Positions 6,926-13,715 of a stretch of 31,575 nt of DNA are shown here, piece after piece. The position numbers were made by a program, and so were the translations under genes. The stretch is from CAZZCS01 sp964652645. Its GTDB lineage: Bacteria > Cloacimonadota > Cloacimonadia > Cloacimonadales > Cloacimonadaceae. The DNA lies in contig CAZZCS010000018.1 in assembly GCA_964652645.1 (NCBI GenBank), positions 1 to 31,575 of the forward strand, in the 5' to 3' direction. Every line of letters starts with the position of its first letter. Position 1 is the first letter of the stretch. Below the pieces are notes generated by a model. That model saw only the letters and a program-made list of their open reading frames with translations. It had not been told where the DNA came from and searched no databases.

Positions 6926-8578
6926 TTACATTTTTTCTGGAGCACTTATACCCATTAGTTCAAAACAGATGAACATCACATTTTTCACTGCACTAATCAA
7001 GAGGAGCCTTGCCTGGGAGAGCTCTTTGCTTTTTTCGCTGACAATCTGAAATTTCGCATAATACTTGTGGAACTGGGCCGCAAGTTCTTCAAGATAGTTC
7101 GTGATGCGATGTGGCTCACGGTAGTCAGCCACGGATGTCAGTAAGTCTGGCAAATATGCCAGCTTCTGGATCAACGCCAGTTCCTCTGGTTTGGAGAGCT
7201 TCGAGAGCATGTCTTGTTTGAAAGACTTGGGTAGAACCTTATCCTTTTTTGCCTTTTTTAGGATGCTGCAGATTCTGGCATGAGCATACTGGCAGTAATA
7301 GACAGGGTTCTCGTTGTTCTGTGCCAGTGCAAGTTCCAAATCAAAATTCAAGTGGGCATTTGCCTTTCTAGCGATAAAGAAGTATCTGGCAGAGTCCTTG
7401 CCGACAACCGAGATCAGATCATCCATTGTGACGATTTTTCCAGCCCGCTTGGACATCTTGACCTTCTCGCCACTTTCAAAGAGGTTGACCTGTTGGAGGA
7501 ATATTATCTCAAGCATATTATCGTCGTAGCCAAGAGCTTTGAAAGCCGCTTTGAGACGGGGTACATAGCCATGATGGTCGGGACCGAAAATGTCTATTAG
7601 AGTCGTGAACCCACGCTGGATCTTTGTGAGGTGATAGGCAAGATCAGGGACAAAATAGGTGATGGAACCATCAGATTTCATCAATACTCTGTCTTTGTCG
7701 TCACCAAATTTGGTCGAGCTAAACCAGATAGCATCGTCTTTTTCAAACGTGCAATCAGCCTCAGCCAGGTAACTAAGTACCTCTTCAACGACGCCTTCCA
7801 TACGTAAAGTCTTCTCTGAGACCCATCCTTCGAAAGTAACGCCAAATCTCTCCAGGCTCATGCGCTGCATTTCAAGCAGTTCGGAAAGAGCAAATTCCTT
7901 GAGATGATCCATTCTGTCTTTTTCAGGAAGCATAAATACTCTAACACCTTCGACGCTATTCAGCTTTTGAGCTAGATGCTTGACGTATTCTCCATGATAT
8001 GCTTCAAAGGGAAAATCCCCAATGGATTCGCCATGTAACTCACGAAGTCGTAGTTCAACGGATTCAGCCAGGATGTCGACTTGATTTCCCGCATCGTTTA
8101 TATAAAATTCCCGAGCAGGCTCAAAACCGACATACTTCATAACGCGATACATGGTGTCTCCGAAAGCTGCAGCACGAGCACTTACAATGTTTAAGGGACC
8201 TGTGGGATTTGCACTTACAAACTCGAGGAGTACCTTTTCACCGTTACCATGATCTGATTGACCGTATTCCAGTCCAGTCGTGAAGATATCCCAAAGCACG
8301 CTTTGATACATATGTGATGAGAGGAAGAAATTTATAAATCCAGGGCCTGCAATCTCTATTTTCTTGTAGTTTTTGTTCTTCTTCAGCTCTTTGATGAGCA
8401 GATTTGCCAGGTCACGTGGAGACTTATTGTTGTCTTTAGCCAATACCAGGGCTGCATTAGTGGAGTAATCTCCAAACTCAGAATTGTTCGGTACCTCGAT
8501 GATGAACTCTTTATCTGAAACCAAATCGAGTGATTCAATAACTTGTTTTACATGATTCAATAGGATCTGTTTAATCAT
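6926..8578 (-). CDS. argS: Arginyl-tRNA synthetase
   Basis: This class I synthetase charges tRNA-Arg. The 550-residue length is normal. An N-terminal additional domain (about 1-90), with the FGDYSTNAAL segment, recognises the tRNA D-loop. The catalytic domain follows with SANPTGPLN at 122-130, FYINDAGNQ at 158-166, FGPDHHGYVPRLKAA near 331-345 and KMSKR at 374-378. The C-terminal helical anticodon-binding domain ends the protein. The residues at the HIGH position read N-I-V-S (130-133) instead of H-x-G-H, see findings. It overlaps rsfS by 4 bases and is 21 bases upstream of rimI. Confidence 0.96.
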   Translation of the reverse strand: MIKQILLNHVKQVIESLDLVSDKEFIIEVPNNSEFGDYSTNAALVLAKDNNKSPRDLANLLIKELKKNKNYKKIEIAGPGFINFFLSSHMYQSVLWDIFTTGLEYGQSDHGNGEKVLLEFVSANPTGPLNIVSARAAAFGDTMYRVMKYVGFEPAREFYINDAGNQVDILAESVELRLRELHGESIGDFPFEAYHGEYVKHLAQKLNSVEGVRVFMLPEKDRMDHLKEFALSELLEMQRMSLERFGVTFEGWVSEKTLRMEGVVEEVLSYLAEADCTFEKDDAIWFSSTKFGDDKDRVLMKSDGSITYFVPDLAYHLTKIQRGFTTLIDIFGPDHHGYVPRLKAAFKALGYDDNMLEIIFLQQVNLFESGEKVKMSKRAGKIVTMDDLISVVGKDSARYFFIARKANAHLNFDLELALAQNNENPVYYCQYAHARICSILKKAKKDKVLPKSFKQDMLSKLSKPEELALIQKLAYLPDLLTSVADYREPHRITNYLEELAAQFHKYYAKFQIVSEKSKELSQARLLLISAVKNVMFICFELMGISAPEKM

Positions 8579-8928
8579 TTAGAACTCTCTTGTTCAATCC
8601 CGTTCTTGACTTTTTCAAACAGGTCATCGATATTGTAGAACTCTCTGGTCTGAGGTAAGAAGATATGCACCACGACATCTCCCAAATCGATCAGAACCCA
8701 ATGTCCGTAATCCAATCCCTCTTTACTGAGGACAGAGAGCTTATGCTCCTTTGCCATATCGATCAGATATGATGCTATCGCTCTGTTGTGCACATCTGCA
8801 GAACCTTCACAGACGACAATAACATCTGTGTATCCAGTTTTATTTTCAACATCATAGAGCTTGATGTTTTCAGCTTTCTTTTCAGTTAGCCATTCGATGA
8901 TGGCCTCTACTTTGATCTGATTATTCAA
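8575..8928 (-). CDS. rsfS: Ribosome silencing factor
   Basis: RsfS binds ribosomal protein uL14 on the 50S subunit and blocks subunit joining when nutrients are short. The 117-residue protein shows the family core: LYDVENKTGYTDVIVVCEG (24-42), HNRAIASYL (47-55) and a DYGHWVLIDLGDVVVHIF stretch (73-90). The start is TTG 8928, chosen because a perfect AAGGAGG (8934-8940) sits 5 bases upstream. An ATG at 8932 is only one base from that Shine-Dalgarno and opens a three-codon frame, so it is not the start. It lies 26 bases after the LytR_C gene and overlaps argS by 4 bases. Confidence 0.94.
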   Translation of the reverse strand: MNNQIKVEAIIEWLTEKKAENIKLYDVENKTGYTDVIVVCEGSADVHNRAIASYLIDMAKEHKLSVLSKEGLDYGHWVLIDLGDVVVHIFLPQTREFYNIDDLFEKVKNGIEQESSK

Positions 8929-8954
8929 TCATTCCTCCTTAAAAAAATGGGTTA

Positions 8955-9398
8955 TCACTTCATGTATTCTTCATAATCACGGCCAATAATTATGTCAAAG
9001 TCCGTTTTGGCCGCATCTGATAACACATAGGTAAAACGTTTAATTCCAGTCATTTTTTGTAACCGCTGCAAATCAACTTCATCTTCTCTTCTTACCACTA
9101 TTACAGATTTATCATATATGGGACGGGGAGTATCTCCCAGTTCCACAACTTCGATGTTTTTCGCACTGATGTGGTGAGCATAATCAGATGCTAATCTCAC
9201 ATAACCACAGCCGTTCAGTACACGTACCTTGATGGCAGGCATCCCAGCTTCATGATTGATGAGGCTTCCATTTGAGCCCCATACTGTCCGAAGCAGAAAG
9301 ATGACAATCAACAGCATGATAACAATAACTGAAGCGATTACTACGAAAAGCTTCTTTGTGCTCCAATTATTTGAACTGTCGTTTGTTGTCAAATCCAA
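8955..9398 (-). CDS. Membrane-anchored LytR_C-domain protein
   Basis: This 147-residue protein has one transmembrane helix (about 18-37, VVIASVIVIMLLIVIFLLR) after a short cytoplasmic N-terminus, and a C-terminal domain (about 55-142) that resembles the LytR/CpsA/Psr C-terminal (LytR_C) domain: IKVRVLNGCGYVRLASDYAH, then a segment ending in VIVVRR. The catalytic LCP domain that usually precedes it is absent, so it is not a cell-wall ligase. The function is unknown; a periplasmic binding role is an inference. The start appears to be TTG 9398, with GAGAG upstream and 4 bases from the HIT stop. It lies within the operon between the HIT gene and rsfS. Confidence 0.8.
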   Translation of the reverse strand: MDLTTNDSSNNWSTKKLFVVIASVIVIMLLIVIFLLRTVWGSNGSLINHEAGMPAIKVRVLNGCGYVRLASDYAHHISAKNIEVVELGDTPRPIYDKSVIVVRREDEVDLQRLQKMTGIKRFTYVLSDAAKTDFDIIIGRDYEEYMK

Positions 9399-9402
9399 CG
9401 TG

Positions 9403-9909
9403 TTACTCTCTACTAGTCAATAGTTTGGAAAACTCTTCCCTAAGGAGCTCGAAGGTTCTCTCAAATGGTTCTGGAATAACTCTGGTCCCTGCGACGACAC
9501 TCATGAAATTGTTATCCCCAATCCATCTAGGCAGGATGTGCCAATGTAAATGCTCTTCTATTCCAGCACCGCCAGCCTTGCCCTGGTTCATGCCAATATT
9601 TATTCCGTCGCAGTGGTAAGCGTTGTAAAGACAGGTTTCAGATTTGGAAAGCATCAGCATTAACTCTGTCTGAGCCTCTGGAGCAAGCTCCGAGAGTCTG
9701 GAACAGTGCTGATATGGCACCAACATCAAATGACCATTGTTGTATGGGTACCGGTTTAATATAACAAAACAATGTTGTGCCCGCCAGACAATCAGGTTTT
9801 CCTCGTCTTTTTCAGGTTTCTGATGGTTGCATAGGATACAGGAGTCTGGCTTTTCAGACATGATGTACTCTAATCTCCAAGGGCTATAAAGGTATTCATT
9901 TTTACTCAT
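9403..9909 (-). CDS. HIT family hydrolase / AP4A phosphorylase-like protein
   Basis: This 168-residue protein belongs to the histidine triad superfamily of nucleotide hydrolases and transferases. The triad HLHWH is at 120-124 followed by ILPRW, a form typical of the AP4A phosphorylase-like branch. A CxxC pair at 24/27 and His69 may form a zinc site as in related HIT proteins. A longer frame opens upstream at 9969, but it would overlap the glmU-like gene by 68 bases; the ATG at 9909 gives the usual start (MSKNEYLYSPWRLEYI) and an 8-base overlap with that gene. The physiological substrate cannot be read from sequence; dinucleoside polyphosphates or adenylated intermediates are likely. Confidence 0.93.
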   Translation of the reverse strand: MSKNEYLYSPWRLEYIMSEKPDSCILCNHQKPEKDEENLIVWRAQHCFVILNRYPYNNGHLMLVPYQHCSRLSELAPEAQTELMLMLSKSETCLYNAYHCDGINIGMNQGKAGGAGIEEHLHWHILPRWIGDNNFMSVVAGTRVIPEPFERTFELLREEFSKLLTSRE

Positions 9910-10927
9910 AATCGGCTTCTTCAATCTTATCATGGTAGGGGATGAGCATATGCTCCGGAACGAAAGCATTGATCACAATGTTAAAGCCCTGCAGTACTGT
10001 GTCATTGCTGATATGTGAGCTTTCTATGTAGCTATTCGGCCCGATAATACATCCACTCTCCAGGGTTGAGCTCCCTTTTATGATGCAATTTCTTCCAATC
10101 TCTACATCCTGTGCCAGGTTTACGTCATCTCCGATATGGATCGACGATGGGTTATGCATGACTACACCATTGTTCAACCACTTCTTCCTGATGCTGTCCA
10201 AGAAGATCTCCTCCAGTTCAGATAGTTGCTCCTGAGAGTTCACTCCTGAAACCTCCATCAAGTTCTCTAGGACTACAGAACTAACAATCTTACCCTGTTC
10301 TCGCAAGATAGACAGAGTATCAGTAAGGTAGTATTCATTCTGTAGATTATTATTGGAAGTGCTTTTTAATGCAGCAAACAGATCAACAGAATTGAAACAG
10401 TAGATTCCTGTGTTGAATTCTTTAATCTGTCGTTGTTCATCAGTTGCATCTTTAAACTCAACTATTCCACAAACCTGTTTCTGTTCGTCTCTCAGGATTC
10501 TTCCATACTTGCCTGCGTCATCCAGAAAAGCGGTAAGAACAGTGCATGAGGCGTTTTGCTCTTTGTGGATCTGATAAATCCGGTCTATGGTAGCGGCTGT
10601 GAGTAAGGGAACGTCTCCACAAAGGATGAGAATATCAGACTCTTCATCCTGAAAATGCTCTTCAGTAATCAGCACAGCATGACCAGTCCCAAGTTGCTCT
10701 GTCTGTTCAGCAAAAGTCAGCTTATCGTTTTCTTCTAAAGCAGCAATAACTGACTCTTTTTGAAACCCCACAACGACACATATCTTGGCACAGTCCACCT
10801 GAAGTGCCGTATTCACAACTCGTTGGATCATAGGCTTATCTGCAAGTTTAAATGCCACTTTGGGTTGGTTCGATTTCATTCTTGTACCTTTACCGGCTGC
10901 CAAGACTATGGCTGAAAGGGGTCTCAT
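9902..10927 (-). CDS. glmU: GlmU-like sugar-phosphate nucleotidyltransferase, short form
   Basis: The N-terminal domain (1-230) is a GlmU-type pyrophosphorylase that would make UDP-GlcNAc from GlcNAc-1-phosphate and UTP: LAAGKGTRMKS (9-19), QLGTGHAV (78-85), CGDVPL (103-108), GKYGRI (139-144), NEYYLTD (197-203) and GVN (228-230). A short left-handed beta-helix (about 251-318) follows, with hexapeptide-like turns such as IHIGDDV and VEIGRNC. At 341 residues it is over 100 shorter than bifunctional GlmU (about 456), and the part with the acetyltransferase active site is absent. The C-terminus runs directly into the HIT gene with no remnant frame. It is the first gene of the minus-strand run, with GGAGGA before ATG 10927. 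Confidence 0.86.
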   Translation of the reverse strand: MRPLSAIVLAAGKGTRMKSNQPKVAFKLADKPMIQRVVNTALQVDCAKICVVVGFQKESVIAALEENDKLTFAEQTEQLGTGHAVLITEEHFQDEESDILILCGDVPLLTAATIDRIYQIHKEQNASCTVLTAFLDDAGKYGRILRDEQKQVCGIVEFKDATDEQRQIKEFNTGIYCFNSVDLFAALKSTSNNNLQNEYYLTDTLSILREQGKIVSSVVLENLMEVSGVNSQEQLSELEEIFLDSIRKKWLNNGVVMHNPSSIHIGDDVNLAQDVEIGRNCIIKGSSTLESGCIIGPNSYIESSHISNDTVLQGFNIVINAFVPEHMLIPYHDKIEEADYE

Positions 10928-10953
10928 ATCTCCTCCATGAGATTGAAATATCT

Positions 10954-10985
10954 ATTATAGTCCATGCGACACAATAATGTGTCAG
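10954..10985 (-). promoter_or_regulatory. Candidate promoter and palindromic operator upstream of the glmU-like operon
   Basis: A perfect TATAAT -10 box lies at 10959-10954 (minus strand), 27 bases before the glmU-like ATG. A CTGACA -35-like hexamer at 10985-10980 leaves a long 20-base spacer. Between them, 10968-10983 is a near-perfect 16-base palindrome (GACACA, four bases, TGTGTC), and the half TGTGTCA recurs at about 11025-11031. The palindrome covers the spacer, as an operator would. There is no T-run, so it is not a terminator. Which regulator binds is unknown. Confidence 0.45.
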
Positions 10986-11033
10986 TAAAATAGGGATATT
11001 TTTCGCTAAGTTCTATTTGTCTATGTGTCATTG

Positions 11034-11498
11034 CTATGCACCTGATTCTAGCTCTACCAACAACTCATGGATCGTTTTGCCAAGAACTGGGTGCCTAAAG
11101 CCAGGGATAAGCTCATCGAGGATTTGTAAGACAAACAGTCTATTAGGCATATCTGGATGTGGCACGATCAAACTTTCGGTTTCGATAATCGAATCTCCGA
11201 TCAAGAGGATATCAATATCTATCAGTCTCGGTCCCCAACGGAAGGTTTGGATTCGTCCCATGGTGGTCTCGATGTTTTTTAGCTCTTCCAGTAGTTTTTC
11301 GCCGCTCCCATTGTACTCACACTCCACTACTTGATTGTAGAAATCAGCTTGGTCGATGTATCCATAAGCAGGAGTTCTCTTTATTGTAGAAGTACGAGTA
11401 ATATCAAGTCCAGAGATCAGGAGCAGCTTCTGCCGGGCAGTGGCCAATTGAAGTAATGGGTTTTCCATATTTGATCCAAGACAAAGATAGGACTTCAT
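11034..11498 (-). CDS. folK: 2-amino-4-hydroxy-6-hydroxymethyldihydropteridine pyrophosphokinase
   Basis: FolK (HPPK) transfers pyrophosphate from ATP to the pterin in folate synthesis. The family signature RWGPRLIDIDILL is at 88-100, with LGSNMENP near the N-terminus (7-14) and DFYNQVVE in the middle. ATG 11498 forms an ATGA overlap with the folB stop and gives the standard MKSYLCLGSN start (154 residues). An upstream in-frame ATG at 11507 adds three residues and has a weak GAG before it, so it is a possible alternative. It is the last gene of its run and adjoins folB, the preceding pathway step. Confidence 0.95.
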   Translation of the reverse strand: MKSYLCLGSNMENPLLQLATARQKLLLISGLDITRTSTIKRTPAYGYIDQADFYNQVVECEYNGSGEKLLEELKNIETTMGRIQTFRWGPRLIDIDILLIGDSIIETESLIVPHPDMPNRLFVLQILDELIPGFRHPVLGKTIHELLVELESGA

Positions 11499-11854
11499 GA
11501 TCTGCATCGTTGTATCTCAACTTCTACAGATTTCAAACTACCTTGGATGGCTACAGATGGTTTCTGAATGCATACGCCGACTTCATGGACTAAAGGGTAG
11601 TCTTCAAGAAGCTTTTTCGATATCGTATTCGCGCATAACTCAAGCAAGTGGAACTGGTGTGTTTCCATGATCTCTTTGACATCGGCATAGACCAGTGTGT
11701 AGTCGATTGTATCTTCCAGCTTATGGATCTGTGCATCAAGAGATGCGTCGGTATAAAGATGGATGGTTACAATAAATCTTTGTCCCAGGCGACGCTCTTC
11801 GTCATAGACGCCATGAAAGCCATAGAAAACCATTTCATTTAAAGAGATTCTCAT
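11495..11854 (-). CDS. folB: Dihydroneopterin aldolase
   Basis: FolB cleaves 7,8-dihydroneopterin to 6-hydroxymethyl-dihydropterin and glycolaldehyde, the step before FolK. The 119-residue protein shows MVFYGFHGVYDEERRLGQRF (8-27), which includes the substrate-binding glutamate region, DYTLVYADV, LLELCANTIS and the GVCIQKPSV motif with the catalytic lysine. It overlaps the rseC-like gene by 4 bases upstream and folK by 4 bases downstream. Confidence 0.95.
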   Translation of the reverse strand: MRISLNEMVFYGFHGVYDEERRLGQRFIVTIHLYTDASLDAQIHKLEDTIDYTLVYADVKEIMETHQFHLLELCANTISKKLLEDYPLVHEVGVCIQKPSVAIQGSLKSVEVEIQRCRS

Positions 11855-12279
11855 TTTTCACCTTCATTTACTTTTTCTGCGATGTGAACCGAAAGGGCTT
11901 TACCCAAGCGTTTATCTACTACTCTCATTGGTAAAAAGCTGAGGCCTAGTGCTGCAAAGCCAATGATAGCAGATACCAGCTCAGAGAGAAACAAACTGGC
12001 TATCGCATAGCCCGCAAAGAGGAAAACGATGGGCATCATAAATACCAGGAATGAAGAAAGAACCCGATGCTTGGGTGCAATATCCAGCCTTACCAGATCA
12101 CCGGCCTGAAGTTCAAGTTTGCTTTCCAGGTGAAACACTGCTGGAGTACTCTCTGTAAAACAGAATCCGTGCAGAGAACAGGACTTGCAGCCAGAACCTC
12201 TAATGACTTCGACTCTTACAGTCTCTCCTATTACTTCTTTGACAGTACCAAGGTCTTCCCGGTTTTCTTCATTGCTCAT
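11851..12279 (-). CDS. RseC/MucC-like membrane protein
   Basis: This 142-residue protein resembles the RseC/MucC (SoxR-reducing system) family: an N-terminal soluble part with cysteines 31, 34 and 40 (CKSCSLHGFC), a short beta region (about 48-72), and two predicted transmembrane helices (about 76-94 and 97-115). In enterobacteria RseC affects sigma-E signalling or works with the Rsx complex; in other phyla it often stands with Rnf genes. No rnf genes are in this window, so a redox role is only inferred from family and the cysteine cluster. It overlaps rfaE2 by 11 bases and folB by 4. Confidence 0.85.
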   Translation of the reverse strand: MSNEENREDLGTVKEVIGETVRVEVIRGSGCKSCSLHGFCFTESTPAVFHLESKLELQAGDLVRLDIAPKHRVLSSFLVFMMPIVFLFAGYAIASLFLSELVSAIIGFAALGLSFLPMRVVDKRLGKALSVHIAEKVNEGEK

Positions 12280-12754
12280 TGCTGTCTCTCAGAGAGTTAA
12301 TTATTCTGGTACTGGATTTGCCTTCAATAAAACTGAGGCTCCTTACAATCCCACCCTTGCTTTTTACCAGATCGGAACCTATAATCTGATTATCCTTCCA
12401 ATCTCCACCTTTTACCAATACATCAGGAACGACCATGCTGATAAGATTATAAGGTGTATCTTCTTCAAAAACTACTACATAGCTCACAGATTCCAAAGCA
12501 GCCAGTACCATGCTACGATCCGACTGATTGTTAACAGGTCGCTTTGGACCTTTCAGTCTTTTGACAGAGTCATCACTATTTAGTCCCACGATCAAGAAAT
12601 CTCCCAGTTTCCTGGCTTCTTCCAGATATTGAACATGACCACTGTGAATCACATCAAAGCAGCCGTTCGTAAAAACGATCCTACCAGCTTCCCTTCGGAT
12701 TTGACCGACAAGAGAAGCAACCCTATCTTGTGAGACAAGTTTATCTTTGATCAT
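12269..12754 (-). CDS. rfaE2: D-glycero-beta-D-manno-heptose 1-phosphate adenylyltransferase
   Basis: This 161-residue cytidylyltransferase-fold enzyme adenylates heptose 1-phosphate on the path to ADP-heptose for the LPS core. The FTNGCFDVIHSGHVQYL stretch (28-44) contains the HxGH nucleotide-binding motif at 37-40, and GDWKDNQIIGSDLV and SSTRIINS follow as in RfaE2. The frame is open further upstream to 12847, but ATG 12754 gives the standard length and overlaps rfaE1 by 14 bases, so I use it. In enterobacteria this activity is the C-terminal half of fused HldE; here the two halves are separate but adjacent. Confidence 0.94.
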   Translation of the reverse strand: MIKDKLVSQDRVASLVGQIRREAGRIVFTNGCFDVIHSGHVQYLEEARKLGDFLIVGLNSDDSVKRLKGPKRPVNNQSDRSMVLAALESVSYVVVFEEDTPYNLISMVVPDVLVKGGDWKDNQIIGSDLVKSKGGIVRSLSFIEGKSSTRIINSLRDSNEQ

Positions 12755-13715
12755 GATAGGATTGATAAATTTCTGGGATTGTAGCTGTGGCAGTGCCTCT
12801 CTTGCCACAAACCACTCCCGCAGCATGATTGGCAATAGTGGCTGCATCGATTATACTGAACCCACTGGCATAGGCCAGAGTCAATACACTGATTACCGTG
12901 TCACCAGCTCCAGAAACATCATAAACTTCCTTGGCAAAGGTGGGGATCTGAACTGGCAGTTTTTGGTCTCTGAAGATATAAAGTCCCTTGCTACCACGAG
13001 TTACAATCAGGACTTCAGCTTTAATTCGTTCTTGCAGTATCGCTGCAGAGGAGAAGAACTCCTCATCACTTTCAAATTTGATACCGAGATTTTTTTGCAT
13101 CTCAGCGAAATTTGGTTTGAACACATCAACTCCTACGTAGTCGAAGAAGTGTCTCTGTTTGGGGTCCACACTGATGATAATACCTGCTTGTTTTGCCTGG
13201 CTGATTAGGCTTTGGATAAGATTCAAGCTGAGTAGACCTTTATTGTAATCCTCTATAATTACAGCATCGAAGCTACTAAGATTTATTTGTAACCACTCGA
13301 TGATCCGATTCTCAAGTTCCAGGTTGATTTCTGATTGATTCTCATAATCGAGTCTTACAATCTGTTGACCCACAGCACTGACGCGGGTTTTCTGGGTTGT
13401 AACCCTGTTTGCATCTGTAAAAATGGCCTCAGTACTGATATCAAACTGGTTTAGCGTAAGATTCAGTTTTGCCCCAGCAGCATCCATTCCGGTTATTCCC
13501 AAGAGTACAGGTATGGAGCCCAAAACCTGTAGATTTAAGGCAACATTCGCAGCTCCTCCCAGCCTGTATTCTTCATCCTTCACTTCTATCACAGGAACAG
13601 GCGCTTCTGGCGATATCCTGTCTACTCTACCACTTATGTAATGGTCGAGCATAATATCGCCGACCACCAGAATCTTCTTGCCTTTCCAGCAATCTAGATC
13701 GAGTTCGGTCATCAT
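12741..13715 (-). CDS. rfaE1: D-beta-D-heptose 7-phosphate kinase
   Basis: A 324-residue PfkB-family sugar kinase that phosphorylates heptose 7-phosphate at C1 for ADP-heptose synthesis. The DRISPEAPVPV (32-42) and LGGAANVALNL (52-62) segments are typical of RfaE1/HldE. The C-terminal PfkB signature DVSGAGDTV (266-274) contains the catalytic base Asp272 and the GAGD anion hole. Two ATG codons in tandem (13715 and 13712) are possible; the first overlaps the purF stop by 4 bases. Together with rfaE2 it implies a heptose-containing LPS core. The other pathway genes, gmhA and gmhB, are not in the window. Confidence 0.94.
   Translation of the reverse strand: MMTELDLDCWKGKKILVVGDIMLDHYISGRVDRISPEAPVPVIEVKDEEYRLGGAANVALNLQVLGSIPVLLGITGMDAAGAKLNLTLNQFDISTEAIFTDANRVTTQKTRVSAVGQQIVRLDYENQSEINLELENRIIEWLQINLSSFDAVIIEDYNKGLLSLNLIQSLISQAKQAGIIISVDPKQRHFFDYVGVDVFKPNFAEMQKNLGIKFESDEEFFSSAAILQERIKAEVLIVTRGSKGLYIFRDQKLPVQIPTFAKEVYDVSGAGDTVISVLTLAYASGFSIIDAATIANHAAGVVCGKRGTATATIPEIYQSYHDQR

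Noticed and set aside
9902..9910. Frameshift as the cause of the short GlmU
   Set aside because: No other frame downstream continues a beta-helix; the HIT gene follows directly with its own start.
9910..9969. Longer N-terminus for the HIT protein
   Set aside because: It would overlap the glmU-like gene by 68 bases and adds residues not seen in HIT proteins; ATG 9909 gives the normal start.
12755..12847. Longer N-terminus for rfaE2 or an HldE fusion by frameshift
   Set aside because: Both rfaE genes have normal ends and lengths, and separate genes are common outside enterobacteria; a 14-base overlap explains the arrangement.
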